DNA of 64,000 bases. Origin: Sciscionella marina DSM 45152 (GTDB lineage: Bacteria > Actinomycetota > Actinomycetes > Mycobacteriales > Pseudonocardiaceae). Position 1 is the first letter of the stretch; every line of letters starts with the position of its first letter. The stretch covers positions 205,163-269,162 of the forward strand of contig NZ_KB905425.1 of assembly GCF_000379465.1 (NCBI RefSeq), given 5' to 3'. The position numbers and the translations under genes are program-made. The notes below the pieces were generated by a model. That model was not told the DNA's origin, searched no databases, and saw only the letters and a list, made by a program, of their open reading frames with translations. Of the stretch, positions 39,727 through 47,741 are shown one piece after another.

Positions 39727-40647
39727 GTGCCCCGTCCGTTCGTTGCCTACCTGCGCGTATACCAACCGCTGACGGCCTTCTCCGACGAGTTCGCCGCGCG
39801 GTTGCGTCGTGGGCTCTCCGAGCATCCGTTGACTCGCGCCGGGATCGGTGAACGGGAGCGGGAGCTGTGGCTGCGTTCCCAGCTCGCCGTGCCGCGGCGG
39901 CTGCTGCCCGGCGAGTTCTCCGACGGCAGGCCGAATCCGAACGCCCCGCAGGACGTGCTCGTGCTCGACCCCACCGAGGTCACCGATCTCGACCGGGGAA
40001 CGGGTTTCGGCGCGGAGGGAGCCGAAGTCGCCGAGCTCGCCCCGCTGGTGTGCCCGCTCGATATGCGCCCGCGCTCGGCCGCCGCGCTCGTGGGATTCCT
40101 TTCCGGCGCGCCGACTCCACTGTCCTCGGCCGCGGTGGACGCCTCCTCCGATGTGGTGCGCTCGAGGGCCTCCTCGGTGATGGCCCAGCTGCCTTCCGGA
40201 GCGGTGCACTCGGTCTCCTCCACCTACACGGTTCCGCTGCCCTGGTTCGCGCTCGTCGAGCAGGAGGAGCGGTACGTGCGGCTGGCCCCGCGCGAGGACC
40301 CGGCGCGGGCCGTGCGCTGGACCGTGACCATGGAATCCGCCAGGGCCAGGGTCGCGCGGGCGGGCAAGGTGGCCGGTGAGGCGATCGGGGAGAGCGGGCC
40401 GGCGCGGATACTCAACGACACCGACCGGTGGCTGCGGCACTTCGACGAGGACTCGGTACTCGAGCTGGACTACGGTGGGCTGGTGCAGCTCATGGACGAC
40501 GACCAGATCCTCGCCGACACCAGCGCCGATGACGTGCAGCGGATCGTGGACGCACTGGAACGCGGCGATGGGGACGAAGTCGGCGAGCGCTATGAACGGC
40601 TGCGGGATTTCTGGGGTGATCTGGCCATGTTCGAAAGGGCGAACTGA
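39727..40647 (+). CDS. conserved actinobacterial protein of unknown function
   Basis: 306 residues. It starts RPFVAYLRVYQPLTAFSDEF and has a long variable linker, then SVSSTYTVPLPWFALVEQEERYV and a helical C-terminus with MDDDQILADTSADDVQRIVDALERGDGDEVGERYERL. There is no membrane segment, signal or catalytic motif. I know it as a conserved hypothetical protein that often stands beside rsiG and purM in actinobacteria. It is convergent with rsiG, 24 bases apart. Its function is unknown. Confidence 0.75.
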   Translation: MPRPFVAYLRVYQPLTAFSDEFAARLRRGLSEHPLTRAGIGERERELWLRSQLAVPRRLLPGEFSDGRPNPNAPQDVLVLDPTEVTDLDRGTGFGAEGAEVAELAPLVCPLDMRPRSAAALVGFLSGAPTPLSSAAVDASSDVVRSRASSVMAQLPSGAVHSVSSTYTVPLPWFALVEQEERYVRLAPREDPARAVRWTVTMESARARVARAGKVAGEAIGESGPARILNDTDRWLRHFDEDSVLELDYGGLVQLMDDDQILADTSADDVQRIVDALERGDGDEVGERYERLRDFWGDLAMFERAN

Positions 40648-40671
40648 CGCGCATCCGGGGAGACCGTGCGC

Positions 40672-41232
40672 CTAGTCCTCGGTGCGCTCGGCGTCCAGTA
40701 GCTCGTCCACGCTCGCGCTGCCTTTGCGGTAGCGGCCCGCGATCTCGTCGTTGAGCACGTCGACCACCTGCTGCACCTGTTTGCGGAAGCCGGACACCGA
40801 GTCCTCCTCGGCCTGGTAGGCCGCGAGTGCCCGGTCGAGCTGTTCATCGGTGAGCGAACCGACGTCGGAGAGGTCGACATCGGAGATGAGCGCTTCGACG
40901 TGGCGCCGGTGTGCCTCGGCGCGTGAGGGGGTGAGCTCGGAGAACCGCCCGGAGCCTTTCGCCGGTCCGACGGCGTTGCGGGAGAGGATGTCGGCGAGCT
41001 GGTCGACGACGGGTTCGTCCCCGCCGTGTTCGCGCCTGCGCTGTTCGGCGCGCACGATGTCCATCCGCGCGTGCAGGAGTCGCCGCAGGTAGGAGAGGTC
41101 GGTCTCCTCCTGGGCTGCCTCGTCGCGCAGTTCGCGGACCTCGGCGAGCGGGCGCACGGCGGATCGCGTCGTGTAGTCGGGGGCGAGAACGCGGTCGATG
41201 CGCCTGCGTCCCCCAGGGCGGACCTCCATCAC
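40672..41232 (-). CDS. rsiG: RsiG, c-di-GMP-binding anti-sigma factor for WhiG-type sigma
   Basis: 186 residues, mostly helical coiled coil, no membrane segment. The c-di-GMP motif of RsiG, E-x3-S-x2-R-x3-Q-x3-D, is complete in the C-terminal helix: E143, S147, R150, Q154, D158. A second copy in the first helix has E43, S47, R50, H54 and D58, with His in place of Gln. Known RsiG binds two c-di-GMP molecules through such paired helices and holds the sporulation sigma factor WhiG inactive. The purM/DUF3073 neighbourhood agrees. The start may be GTG at 41232 or ATG at 41229. Confidence 0.88.
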   Translation of the reverse strand: MMEVRPGGRRRIDRVLAPDYTTRSAVRPLAEVRELRDEAAQEETDLSYLRRLLHARMDIVRAEQRRREHGGDEPVVDQLADILSRNAVGPAKGSGRFSELTPSRAEAHRRHVEALISDVDLSDVGSLTDEQLDRALAAYQAEEDSVSGFRKQVQQVVDVLNDEIAGRYRKGSASVDELLDAERTED

Positions 41233-41294
41233 GGCTCCATCCTGCGATATGCCGGGTGCACATGGTCAGTGTGGTCGGAACTTTTCCGCAGAAC

Positions 41295-41747
41295 TTACGG
41301 TACTGGTTCCGTCCCCAGCAGTATTTTCGCGGAGTCGGGTGACATCGGTGCGCGTCCCGACAAGCGGGCGAGGCCCGCGGCGAACGCCACGAGACGGGGG
41401 TCCTCTCCGTCCGGGGTGTCCGCGCTGCCCACCCGCAGGTTGGCGTGCGCGGAAAGGGCGGCGAGCAGCACATCCACCCCGCCGCCGAGCACCGGAACGG
41501 CGTCCTCGGGCAGCGAGCGGAGCAGCTCGGCGACGGTGTGCAGGTCGCCATCGGGGAGTACGTACTGGTGCCGCAACTGCACATCTTCACCCGCGACAAG
41601 TAACCCGGTCTCGGTACGGATCGCCGCGAGCTCGGCCGCTCTGGTGCCCGGCGGTGGGATGAGTACCGAGGCGCCGACCCGCGCGCAGTCGGCCATGCTG
41701 GTGGCCAGCCGCTCGGTGCCGCGCGGGGCCACCGCGATGACGGTCAC
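41295..41747 (-). CDS. unknown protein coupled to ygfZ
   Basis: 150 residues. Its GTG start overlaps the ygfZ stop (GTGA), so it is translated with that gene. A possible Rossmann-like start (TVIAVAPRGTERLATSMADCARVGASVLIPPPG) is followed by alternating strands and helices with VLGGGVDVLLAALSAHANLRVGS. I recognise no family and see no catalytic motif. The coupling to ygfZ suggests a conserved but unknown partner. No membrane segments. Confidence 0.65.
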   Translation of the reverse strand: MTVIAVAPRGTERLATSMADCARVGASVLIPPPGTRAAELAAIRTETGLLVAGEDVQLRHQYVLPDGDLHTVAELLRSLPEDAVPVLGGGVDVLLAALSAHANLRVGSADTPDGEDPRLVAFAAGLARLSGRAPMSPDSAKILLGTEPVP

Positions 41748-42817
41748 TTGCCCCGTAATGCCGCGGCGGCCGCCTTGCCCGGTGCCACGTGCTCGGCGGG
41801 GATCGAATCGGGGTCGACGGCCGCCTGGATGGCGCGGTCCTCGGCACCGGCGATCAGTTCGCCGTCCACCGGGGCGGAACGTTTGAGCAGGGCGAGCGCG
41901 ATCGGGCCGAGCTCGTGGTGGGTGATCACGGTGCCCACCCGGCCGACCGTCTTGGTCCCGGAGAGCACCGGGTCGCCGGTCTGCGGCAGCACCTCGGGCG
42001 AACCGTCCAGGTGCAGCAGCATGAGCCTGCGCGGCGGCTGGCCGACATTCTGCACTTTGGACACGGTCTCTTGTCCGCGATAGCAGCCCTTGTCCAGATG
42101 CACCGCGCTCGGGACCCAGCGTGCTTCGTGCGGAATCGTGCGCTCATCGGTGTCCACGCCGAGCCGGGCGCGCAGACCCTCCACCCGCAGCGCCTCGTAG
42201 GTCCAGGTGCCGGTCGGACGCACCCCGGCCTCGGTGACGCGCCGCCACCAGTCGACCAGTTCGGCGCGCGGCACCAGCAGATCGTAGGAGCCGGGCATGG
42301 CGCGGACGAGGCCCTGGCCACCGGGGAGTTCGCGCACCGCGTACGGCTCGTCCGGGAGTTCGAAGTCGACGAGTGCGCCGGCCTCGGGACCGAGCAGGGT
42401 GAGCACGCCCAGCTCGGCGATCGAGGTCTCCACAGCCGACCAGAATTTCATCGACTCCAGGTATTCGCGCAGCGGCTCCGCACGACCGGGCTCGTTGTCG
42501 AGGTAGACCGTTCGGTTCAGATGGGCGAGGACCGCGTGGTGCTCGACGCGGCCATGGCTGTCCAGTACCAGCGCCTCGGTGCCGCTGCCCTCAGGCAGTT
42601 CGGTGAGCAGCTGCGAGGTGAGCAGGTTCAGCCAGGAAAACCGGTCGTCCCCGGTGACCGCGATGACCCCGCGATGCGAGCGATCGAGCACGGCCGCCGA
42701 GCGTGCAGCGGTGCGCTGCTCGCCGAACGGGTCGCCGAAATGCCACGCGACGCCGTGGTCCGGTGAGTCGTCCGGGTTGGCGATGGCCCCGGGTAGTTCG
42801 AGTAGCGGTGAGCTCAC
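41744..42817 (-). CDS. ygfZ: folate-binding Fe-S cluster protein YgfZ
   Basis: 357 residues of the GcvT-like fold with the YgfZ signature K-G-C-Y-x-G-Q-E in DKGCYRGQETVSKVQN near residue 240, and GLVRAMPGSYDLLVP before it. YgfZ binds tetrahydrofolate and helps repair or build certain Fe-S enzymes. The GTG at 42817 is preferred over the ATG at 42841 because GAGGAAAG stands 4 bases upstream. It is downstream of, and likely cotranscribed with, the fur gene that ends 26 bases upstream. Confidence 0.9.
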   Translation of the reverse strand: MSSPLLELPGAIANPDDSPDHGVAWHFGDPFGEQRTAARSAAVLDRSHRGVIAVTGDDRFSWLNLLTSQLLTELPEGSGTEALVLDSHGRVEHHAVLAHLNRTVYLDNEPGRAEPLREYLESMKFWSAVETSIAELGVLTLLGPEAGALVDFELPDEPYAVRELPGGQGLVRAMPGSYDLLVPRAELVDWWRRVTEAGVRPTGTWTYEALRVEGLRARLGVDTDERTIPHEARWVPSAVHLDKGCYRGQETVSKVQNVGQPPRRLMLLHLDGSPEVLPQTGDPVLSGTKTVGRVGTVITHHELGPIALALLKRSAPVDGELIAGAEDRAIQAAVDPDSIPAEHVAPGKAAAAALRGK

Positions 42818-42843
42818 GCTTCTTTCCTCAGACACAGGCATCC

Positions 42844-43275
42844 TCAGACACAGTCGTTCCTGACACAGCCGGCGCAGCGCCCGGTGAGCGCGACGTGGTT
42901 GGTATCCAGTACAAACCCGGCGCGCTCGCGCAATGTTCCCGCGAGCGGTTCGAGTACGGACGTGCCGACCTCCTCGGTCGCCCCGCAGCGCTGGCACACC
43001 AGGTGCACATGCCGGTGTTCGGGGACCGCGTAGATCGGTGCACCCGGGCCGAGATGGGTGCGCGTGACGAGCCCGAGACTCTCGAGCAGTTCCAGGTTGC
43101 GGTAGACGGTGGTGATGTTCACCCCGCTCGCCCTGCGGCGTACCTGGGCGCAGATCTGCTCCGGAGTGGAGTGTTCCAGTTCGGCGATCGCGTCGAGCAC
43201 GAGCTGGCGCTGCGGAGTCATGCGCAACCCGTTGCGATGCAGCGTGTTGCGTAGTCCTGCCTGCTCGGCCTCCAC
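42844..43275 (-). CDS. Fur-family metal-responsive regulator
   Basis: 143 residues. The winged helix (RMTPQRQLVLDAIAELEHSTPEQICAQV... VNITTVYRNLELLESLGLV) is typical. Metal sites are suggested by HRHVHLVCQRCG and CAGCVRNDC: two CxxC pairs for structural zinc and His-rich regulatory ligands. Whether it is a Fur, Zur or Nur homologue cannot be decided from motifs alone. The GTG at 43275 gives the best N-terminus. Its divergent neighbour is pabC, 27 bases away. Confidence 0.88.
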   Translation of the reverse strand: MEAEQAGLRNTLHRNGLRMTPQRQLVLDAIAELEHSTPEQICAQVRRRASGVNITTVYRNLELLESLGLVTRTHLGPGAPIYAVPEHRHVHLVCQRCGATEEVGTSVLEPLAGTLRERAGFVLDTNHVALTGRCAGCVRNDCV

Positions 43276-43302
43276 ACCCCCAAGCGTACTAACGTTGCGG
43301 AC

Positions 43303-44139
43303 ATGCGTGTACTGGTGATGCTCGACGGAACCGTCGCCGACCCCGAAGCGGCACACATCCGGGTGGATGATCTCGGTCTCATGCGCGGGGACGGGGTCTT
43401 CGAAACGATCCTCGTGGTGGACGGGAAACCGCGGGAACTCGATCTGCACCTCGACCGGCTCGCGGCCTCTGCGGCCAAGCTTGAGCTGCCCGAACCCGAT
43501 CGTGTGGCCTGGCAGCACGCCGTCGAGGCGGTGCTCGAGCGCTGGACCGAGCCGGAGTGCGCGCTGAAGCTCGTGTACACCCGCGGCCCCGAGGACACCG
43601 ATGAGGTGACCGGTTTCGCTCTCGGCATGTCGATCGGCGAACAGGTGCACGAGCTGCGGCGCACCGGGGTCTCCGCGGTGACCTTGGAACGCGGCATCGA
43701 CCCGGGCCTCGCCGAGCGCGCCCCGTGGCTGCTGCTCGGGGCGAAGTCGCTGTCCTACGCGCTCAACATGGCAGCGGGGCGGGAAGCCAAGCGCCGCGGT
43801 GCCCAGGAGGTCATCTTCACCGCGAGCGACGGCACCGTGCTCGAAGGGCCGACCTCGACCGTGGTGCTCGCCTCCGGAAACACCCTGCGCACCCCGCCCG
43901 CCCAGATCGGCATCCTGCCGGGCACCACGCAGGCCGGGCTGTTCCGCGCCGCCGAGCGTGCGGGCTGGACCTGCACGACCGAGTCCATCGCGGTCGAAGA
44001 CCTGTTCACCGCCGATGTGGTCATGGTCGCTTCCTCGGTCCGCAAGATCACCCGCGTGCACACCCTGGACGGCAAGCAGCTCGGGGACTCCTCCGCGCTG
44101 CACGAGCAGCTGTGCGCACTCTACGAAGCGGAGTACTGA
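43303..44139 (+). CDS. pabC: aminodeoxychorismate lyase (PLP class IV aminotransferase)
   Basis: 278 residues of the class IV (D-amino acid/branched-chain aminotransferase) fold. The PLP Lys is K148 in LLLGAKSLSYALNM, followed by VIFTASDGTVLEGPTSTVVL and ILPGTTQAGL for phosphate binding. This fits 4-amino-4-deoxychorismate lyase, which makes p-aminobenzoate for folate; a D-amino acid or branched-chain aminotransferase is the alternative, but size and context fit pabC. ATG start with no ribosome-binding site, perhaps leaderless. Confidence 0.85.
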   Translation: MRVLVMLDGTVADPEAAHIRVDDLGLMRGDGVFETILVVDGKPRELDLHLDRLAASAAKLELPEPDRVAWQHAVEAVLERWTEPECALKLVYTRGPEDTDEVTGFALGMSIGEQVHELRRTGVSAVTLERGIDPGLAERAPWLLLGAKSLSYALNMAAGREAKRRGAQEVIFTASDGTVLEGPTSTVVLASGNTLRTPPAQIGILPGTTQAGLFRAAERAGWTCTTESIAVEDLFTADVVMVASSVRKITRVHTLDGKQLGDSSALHEQLCALYEAEY

Positions 44140-45290
44140 GCCCGCGTCTGCTGTCCGCCCGGACGCTGCTGCTCGCCGCGCTGCTGGCGAGCGCGGTGTT
44201 CGCCGGGATCTACGCGGCGGTCACCGGACTCGAACCGCACCGGATCTGGGCGCTCGCCGCGGTGTTCGGGTACGCGGGCGCGTTGCTCGCGGCCCCGTTG
44301 CCGTGGCGTGCCCCGGCCGCTGTGCTGCTGGCGCTCGGCACGCTGCTCGTCCCGCTCGGCATCGAGCTGGCGACCGGGGTGGCCAATCCGGAGATCGCGA
44401 TCCTCCGGGACGCCGCGGCCCGCTGGCTCGAGACCGGGACCCCGTTTCCGCATCCGAGCGGGAGCGGGGATCCGAATTCCTTCAATGTCTACCTGCCCGG
44501 GCTGGCTCTTTTCGGGTTGCCCTCGGCGCTGTTCGGCGGTGGCCCGGCCACCGATCCACGGCTGTATCTGGGGCTCGCCGCTGTCCTGCTGTTCGGCCTG
44601 TTGCGCAACCGGCGGCTGGTGTTCGCGCTGCTGTGCTGCCCGTTCGTGGCCCTGCAACTGGTCACCGGGGCCACCGATGTTCCGGTGCTCGGCTGCCTCT
44701 GCCTCGGTCTGGTGCTCGCCGGGCGGGACCGGTTCGCCGCGGCCGGGCTGCTCATTGGGTTCGCCGCCGCCATGAAGGCCTTCGCCTGGCCCGCGGTGAT
44801 CGTGCTACTCGTGCTCGCTTGCGCGCGCGGCGGGGTCCGTGCCGGGCTGCGTGCCGTGGTCGCCGTACTGATTCCGCCGCTGGTGCTGCTGGTGCCGGTG
44901 ATCATCGCCGATCCGCACGCCTTCGTGGTCAACGCGATCGAGCTGCCGCTTGGTGGCCTGGATGTGCGGCTGACCGCGGGCAGTCCGCTGCCGGGGCAGC
45001 TGCTCGCCAGCCTGGTACCGGGTGGCAGCGCCATCGCGGGCGGGCTGCTCGCGCTCGCCGCGCTGGTGCTCGGGGTGCTGTTGCTGCGCAGGCCGCCGCG
45101 GGACGCGGTGCACGCGGCGCGGTGGCTCGCGCTCGGCCTGCTGCTCGCGGTGTTGCTCGCCCCGTCGAGCCGGTACGGCTATCTGGTGTACCCGGTCGGC
45201 CTGCTGCTACTGCCGTACCTTGCTGTGCCTATAGAAAAACTGGATACGAGTCCCTGGGCGCGCCTGGGCGATCGAGGCGAGCGCGGCTGA
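44112..45290 (+). CDS. multispanning membrane glycosyltransferase-like protein (GT87 type)
   Basis: About 392 residues with ten to twelve membrane helices throughout. Short loops hold VANPEIAILRDAAARW and SGDPNSFNVYLPGLALFG, which resemble the catalytic loops of GT-C polyprenyl-dependent mannosyltransferases (GT87). The C-terminus VPIEKLDTSPWARLG is soluble. A role in mannan or lipomannan assembly is inferred from the topology only. The start is uncertain: GTG at 44112 inside pabC is the only usable start upstream of the first helix. The last 84 bases overlap the convergent pxpC gene. Confidence 0.72.
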   Translation: MRTLRSGVLSPRLLSARTLLLAALLASAVFAGIYAAVTGLEPHRIWALAAVFGYAGALLAAPLPWRAPAAVLLALGTLLVPLGIELATGVANPEIAILRDAAARWLETGTPFPHPSGSGDPNSFNVYLPGLALFGLPSALFGGGPATDPRLYLGLAAVLLFGLLRNRRLVFALLCCPFVALQLVTGATDVPVLGCLCLGLVLAGRDRFAAAGLLIGFAAAMKAFAWPAVIVLLVLACARGGVRAGLRAVVAVLIPPLVLLVPVIIADPHAFVVNAIELPLGGLDVRLTAGSPLPGQLLASLVPGGSAIAGGLLALAALVLGVLLLRRPPRDAVHAARWLALGLLLAVLLAPSSRYGYLVYPVGLLLLPYLAVPIEKLDTSPWARLGDRGERG

Positions 45291-46064
45291 GTCCACGATC
45301 CCGACGACCGGGTAACCGCCCGTCGTCGGGTGATCGGCGAGGAACACCAGCGGCACCCCGTCGGTGGGTACCTGGATCGCTCCGGTGCGGATCGGCTCGC
45401 TCGGCAGTTCCACGCCCACCCGCTCGGGCAGCCTGCGCAGTGCGGGGCCCTCGAGCCGCGCCCCGATCCGGTCACTGGTCGCGGACAGGTGCCAGAGCCC
45501 GCTGCCGAGCTCCCGGTGGAACCAGTCGGCGCGCGGACCGGGCAGTACCGGGAGGGTGAGCGCGTCCGAGAAGGGTCCGCTGGGTACCCCGTCCTCGCCG
45601 TGCGGCAGATCCGCCGCGGTCCCGATGTCGAGCACGTCCCCCGCTCGCAGCGGCGCGGGACCGAGACCGGAGAGGGTGTCGGTGGCCCGGCTGCCGAGTT
45701 CTTCGGGCACCTCGATGCCCCCGCGCACGGTCACATAACAGCGCATCCCCCTGGTCACGGTGCCGAGCTCGAGCGATTCGCCCGCGCGCAGGTAGATCGG
45801 CGCGCCGATGTCGTGTCCGTGCACCGGAACCTCCGCACCGGTCACGGCGACCGTGACCGGGGTGTCCGCGCGCAGCCGCAGCCCGCCGAGCAGCACCTCG
45901 ATGCCCGCGGTCGCTTCCGGATTGCCCAGCAGGCGGTTGCCCAGCCGCAGCGCGGGTGCGTCGAGCGCCCCCGATGGCGGTACCCCGAGTGCCGCGTAGC
46001 CGGGCCGGCCGAGGTCCTGGATCAGGGCACCGGGGCGCACCTCGAGCACGGTCAGCCGGCGCAT
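45207..46064 (-). CDS. pxpC: 5-oxoprolinase subunit PxpC (KipA-like)
   Basis: 285 residues of the biotin-dependent carboxyltransferase/allophanate-hydrolase subunit 2 family: TVLEVRPGALIQDLGRPGYAALGVPPSGALD, RLLGNPEATAGIEVLLGG, YVTVRGGI and GVPLVFLADHPTTGGYPVVG. With PxpB it phosphorylates and opens 5-oxoproline, once supplied by PxpA. Its ATG overlaps the end of pxpB by 13 bases. No pxpA (LamB/YcsF) gene is in the window. The 3' end overlaps the convergent membrane protein gene. Confidence 0.9.
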   Translation of the reverse strand: MRRLTVLEVRPGALIQDLGRPGYAALGVPPSGALDAPALRLGNRLLGNPEATAGIEVLLGGLRLRADTPVTVAVTGAEVPVHGHDIGAPIYLRAGESLELGTVTRGMRCYVTVRGGIEVPEELGSRATDTLSGLGPAPLRAGDVLDIGTAADLPHGEDGVPSGPFSDALTLPVLPGPRADWFHRELGSGLWHLSATSDRIGARLEGPALRRLPERVGVELPSEPIRTGAIQVPTDGVPLVFLADHPTTGGYPVVGIVDSAALASIAQARPGTRIQFFYRHSKVRQ

Positions 46065-46645
46065 GGCTCGAACCTGACCAGGTCACCGGGCCGGAGCAGG
46101 GCGGGAACGCTGGCCCGGGGGTCGAACAGCACCACATCGGTGGCGCCGAGCAGTCGCCAGCCGCCGGGGGAGGAGCGCGGATAGATGGCGCTGAACTCCC
46201 CCGCGATCGCGACCGATCCGGTCGGCACGCTCGTGCGCGGGCTCGGCAGGCGCGGCTGGTGCAGCGCGGCAGGCAGTCCGGTCAGGTAACCGAATCCGGG
46301 GGAGAACCCGCAGAACGCGACCGTGTAGTCGACACTCGCGTGCAGTTCGGCCACCTCGGCGACGGTGCACCCGGCGGTCTCCGCGATGAGCTCGATATCG
46401 GGTCCGGTGTAGCGCACCGGAACACGCACGAGCTTGCCCGGCTCACCCGCGTGGGTCCCGGCCCCGGCGAGCACCGAACGCACCCGCTCGGGTTCGGCGC
46501 CGGTGACCAGCAGGGTGCGTGCCGCGGGAACCAGTTCGCTCGCTTCGATACCGGAATCGAGCACGGCCCGGTGGGCGGCTCGCACCTGCTCGATCGAATC
46601 GAACTCGGCGAGCACTCCATCGGCGCCGTACGGCAGCAGTCTCAC
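46052..46645 (-). CDS. pxpB: 5-oxoprolinase subunit PxpB (KipI-like)
   Basis: 197 residues of the allophanate-hydrolase subunit 1 family, with VRVPVRYTGPDIELIAETAG, VDYTVAFCGFSPGFGYLTGLP and SVPTGSVAIAGEFSAIYPRSSPGGW. It forms the ATP-dependent 5-oxoprolinase with PxpC. It starts at a GTG overlapping the DUF427 stop (GTGA) and overlaps pxpC by 13 bases. In Bacillus its homologue also inhibits the KinA kinase; that role needs a partner not seen here. Confidence 0.9.
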   Translation of the reverse strand: MRLLPYGADGVLAEFDSIEQVRAAHRAVLDSGIEASELVPAARTLLVTGAEPERVRSVLAGAGTHAGEPGKLVRVPVRYTGPDIELIAETAGCTVAEVAELHASVDYTVAFCGFSPGFGYLTGLPAALHQPRLPSPRTSVPTGSVAIAGEFSAIYPRSSPGGWRLLGATDVVLFDPRASVPALLRPGDLVRFEPCAG

Positions 46646-46992
46646 CGGTCCGCGGTGACCTCGACTCGCTCGTCGGCGAAACAGATCAGGTCGGTGATGT
46701 CGGGTCCTTGGATGTTGCTGCGCACGGCGTTCTGCCCGGCGTAGGACCAGGCCACATCCGGGTAACCGGGGTAGCCGAAGTACTCGGCATCGCCCTTGAA
46801 CGGGCAGTGCGTCGAGGTCTCCGAGCGGGTGAGCAGTTCCATGCGCACATCGGCGCGCGGAAGGTAGTGGCGCAGCGGGTACCCCGTCTCGGCAAGGGTG
46901 ACCGCGCGGTCCGAATCGGCGACCGTCTCGCCGTCGATGCGCACCCGGACCCGGTAACCGGGCTGCTCGGTGCTGATCTCGTGCCCAGTCAT
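46642..46992 (-). CDS. DUF427 family protein
   Basis: 116 residues of the compact DUF427 beta fold: RVRIDGETVADSDRAVTLAETGYPLRHYLPRADVRMELL, THCPFKGDAEYF and DVAWSYAGQNA, all conserved in the family. Function unknown. It overlaps pxpB by GTGA and its ATG shares one base with the end of the nitrobindin-like gene, so it belongs to the same run of coupled genes. Confidence 0.9.
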   Translation of the reverse strand: MTGHEISTEQPGYRVRVRIDGETVADSDRAVTLAETGYPLRHYLPRADVRMELLTRSETSTHCPFKGDAEYFGYPGYPDVAWSYAGQNAVRSNIQGPDITDLICFADERVEVTADR

Positions 46993-47612
46993 CAGCCGAC
47001 CACTCTCGTCAGCTGGGCGGAGATGTGCGGCTGCAGCTCCTGACCGGCCATCGCGCGTTCCTCGACGTAGCCGAGGTCACCGCTGGGCATGAGCCCGTAC
47101 AGCCGGGTCGCCCCGTTGACCTCCTTGGCGCTGGAGCTGCGCATCACGATGTCGGTGCCGATCTCCCAGGAGGTCTGGTTGCGCGGTTTGCCGTAGTAGA
47201 TCTCCACGATCCCGGTGTTGTGCGCGAGCAGCACCTCGATGGTGTCGTCCTCCTGCGGTCGCCACCATCCGGTCTCGCGCGCGGCCTGCCGGATCACCTT
47301 GTCGTCCTCGTCGAGCAGCCAGGACCGCGATTCGTAGTGCAGGAACGGGCGCCCGTCGTGGGAGAACACGATCTGCTGGCCGTACCGGTAACGCTCGATG
47401 GTCGGGTAGTCGGCCTCGCCGGTGCCCCGCCACACCCCGATGAGCGGGAGCAGTGCCAGACACCGGTCGTGCAGGTCCGGACCCTCGCGCAGGTTCGCGG
47501 TGTCCTCCTCGACCGGGAGGTCCGCGAACCGCGGAAGGTTACGGCCCGCCGTGTGTTCTGCGCGCGCCGCTGCCGCCTCGATGGCCTCGTTGCCGCTCGT
47601 CGGTTCCGTCAT
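46992..47612 (-). CDS. nitrobindin-type heme-binding beta-barrel protein
   Basis: 206 residues. The lipocalin-like entry strand GVWRGTGEADYPTIERYRYGQQIVF (G-x-W-x-G-x-G) near residue 60 and RSWLLDEDDKVIRQAARETGWWRP match the FABP-like/THAP4-nitrobindin family, including mycobacterial Rv2717c. In characterised members the heme-iron His is near the C-terminus; here PHISAQ is the likely site. These proteins bind heme and can convert peroxynitrite. The ATG overlaps the stop of a 33-residue mini-gene (ATGA). Confidence 0.88.
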   Translation of the reverse strand: MTEPTSGNEAIEAAAARAEHTAGRNLPRFADLPVEEDTANLREGPDLHDRCLALLPLIGVWRGTGEADYPTIERYRYGQQIVFSHDGRPFLHYESRSWLLDEDDKVIRQAARETGWWRPQEDDTIEVLLAHNTGIVEIYYGKPRNQTSWEIGTDIVMRSSSAKEVNGATRLYGLMPSGDLGYVEERAMAGQELQPHISAQLTRVVG

Positions 47613-47710
47613 CGCCTGCCGTCCGCCAGCAGGCGGTACACGATGTAGCAGGAGGCCCAGACGATGACCACGGTCATCACGGCAAGCAGTACTTCGAAGA
47701 AGATCGCCAC
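47609..47710 (-). CDS. 33-residue single-pass membrane mini-protein
   Basis: From a GTG at 47710 the frame reads MAIFFEVLLAVMTVVIVW then ASCYIVYRLLADGRR and stops with TGA overlapping the nitrobindin ATG (ATGA). It is one hydrophobic helix with a basic, inward-facing end. The exact coupling to the next gene and the membrane-helix character support translation; no strong ribosome-binding site is visible. No family is recognised. A role in placing or regulating the heme-binding partner at the membrane is possible. Confidence 0.55.
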   Translation of the reverse strand: MAIFFEVLLAVMTVVIVWASCYIVYRLLADGRR

Positions 47711-47741
47711 AGGTCCAGGATATCGCTCCGGGAACAGGCTG

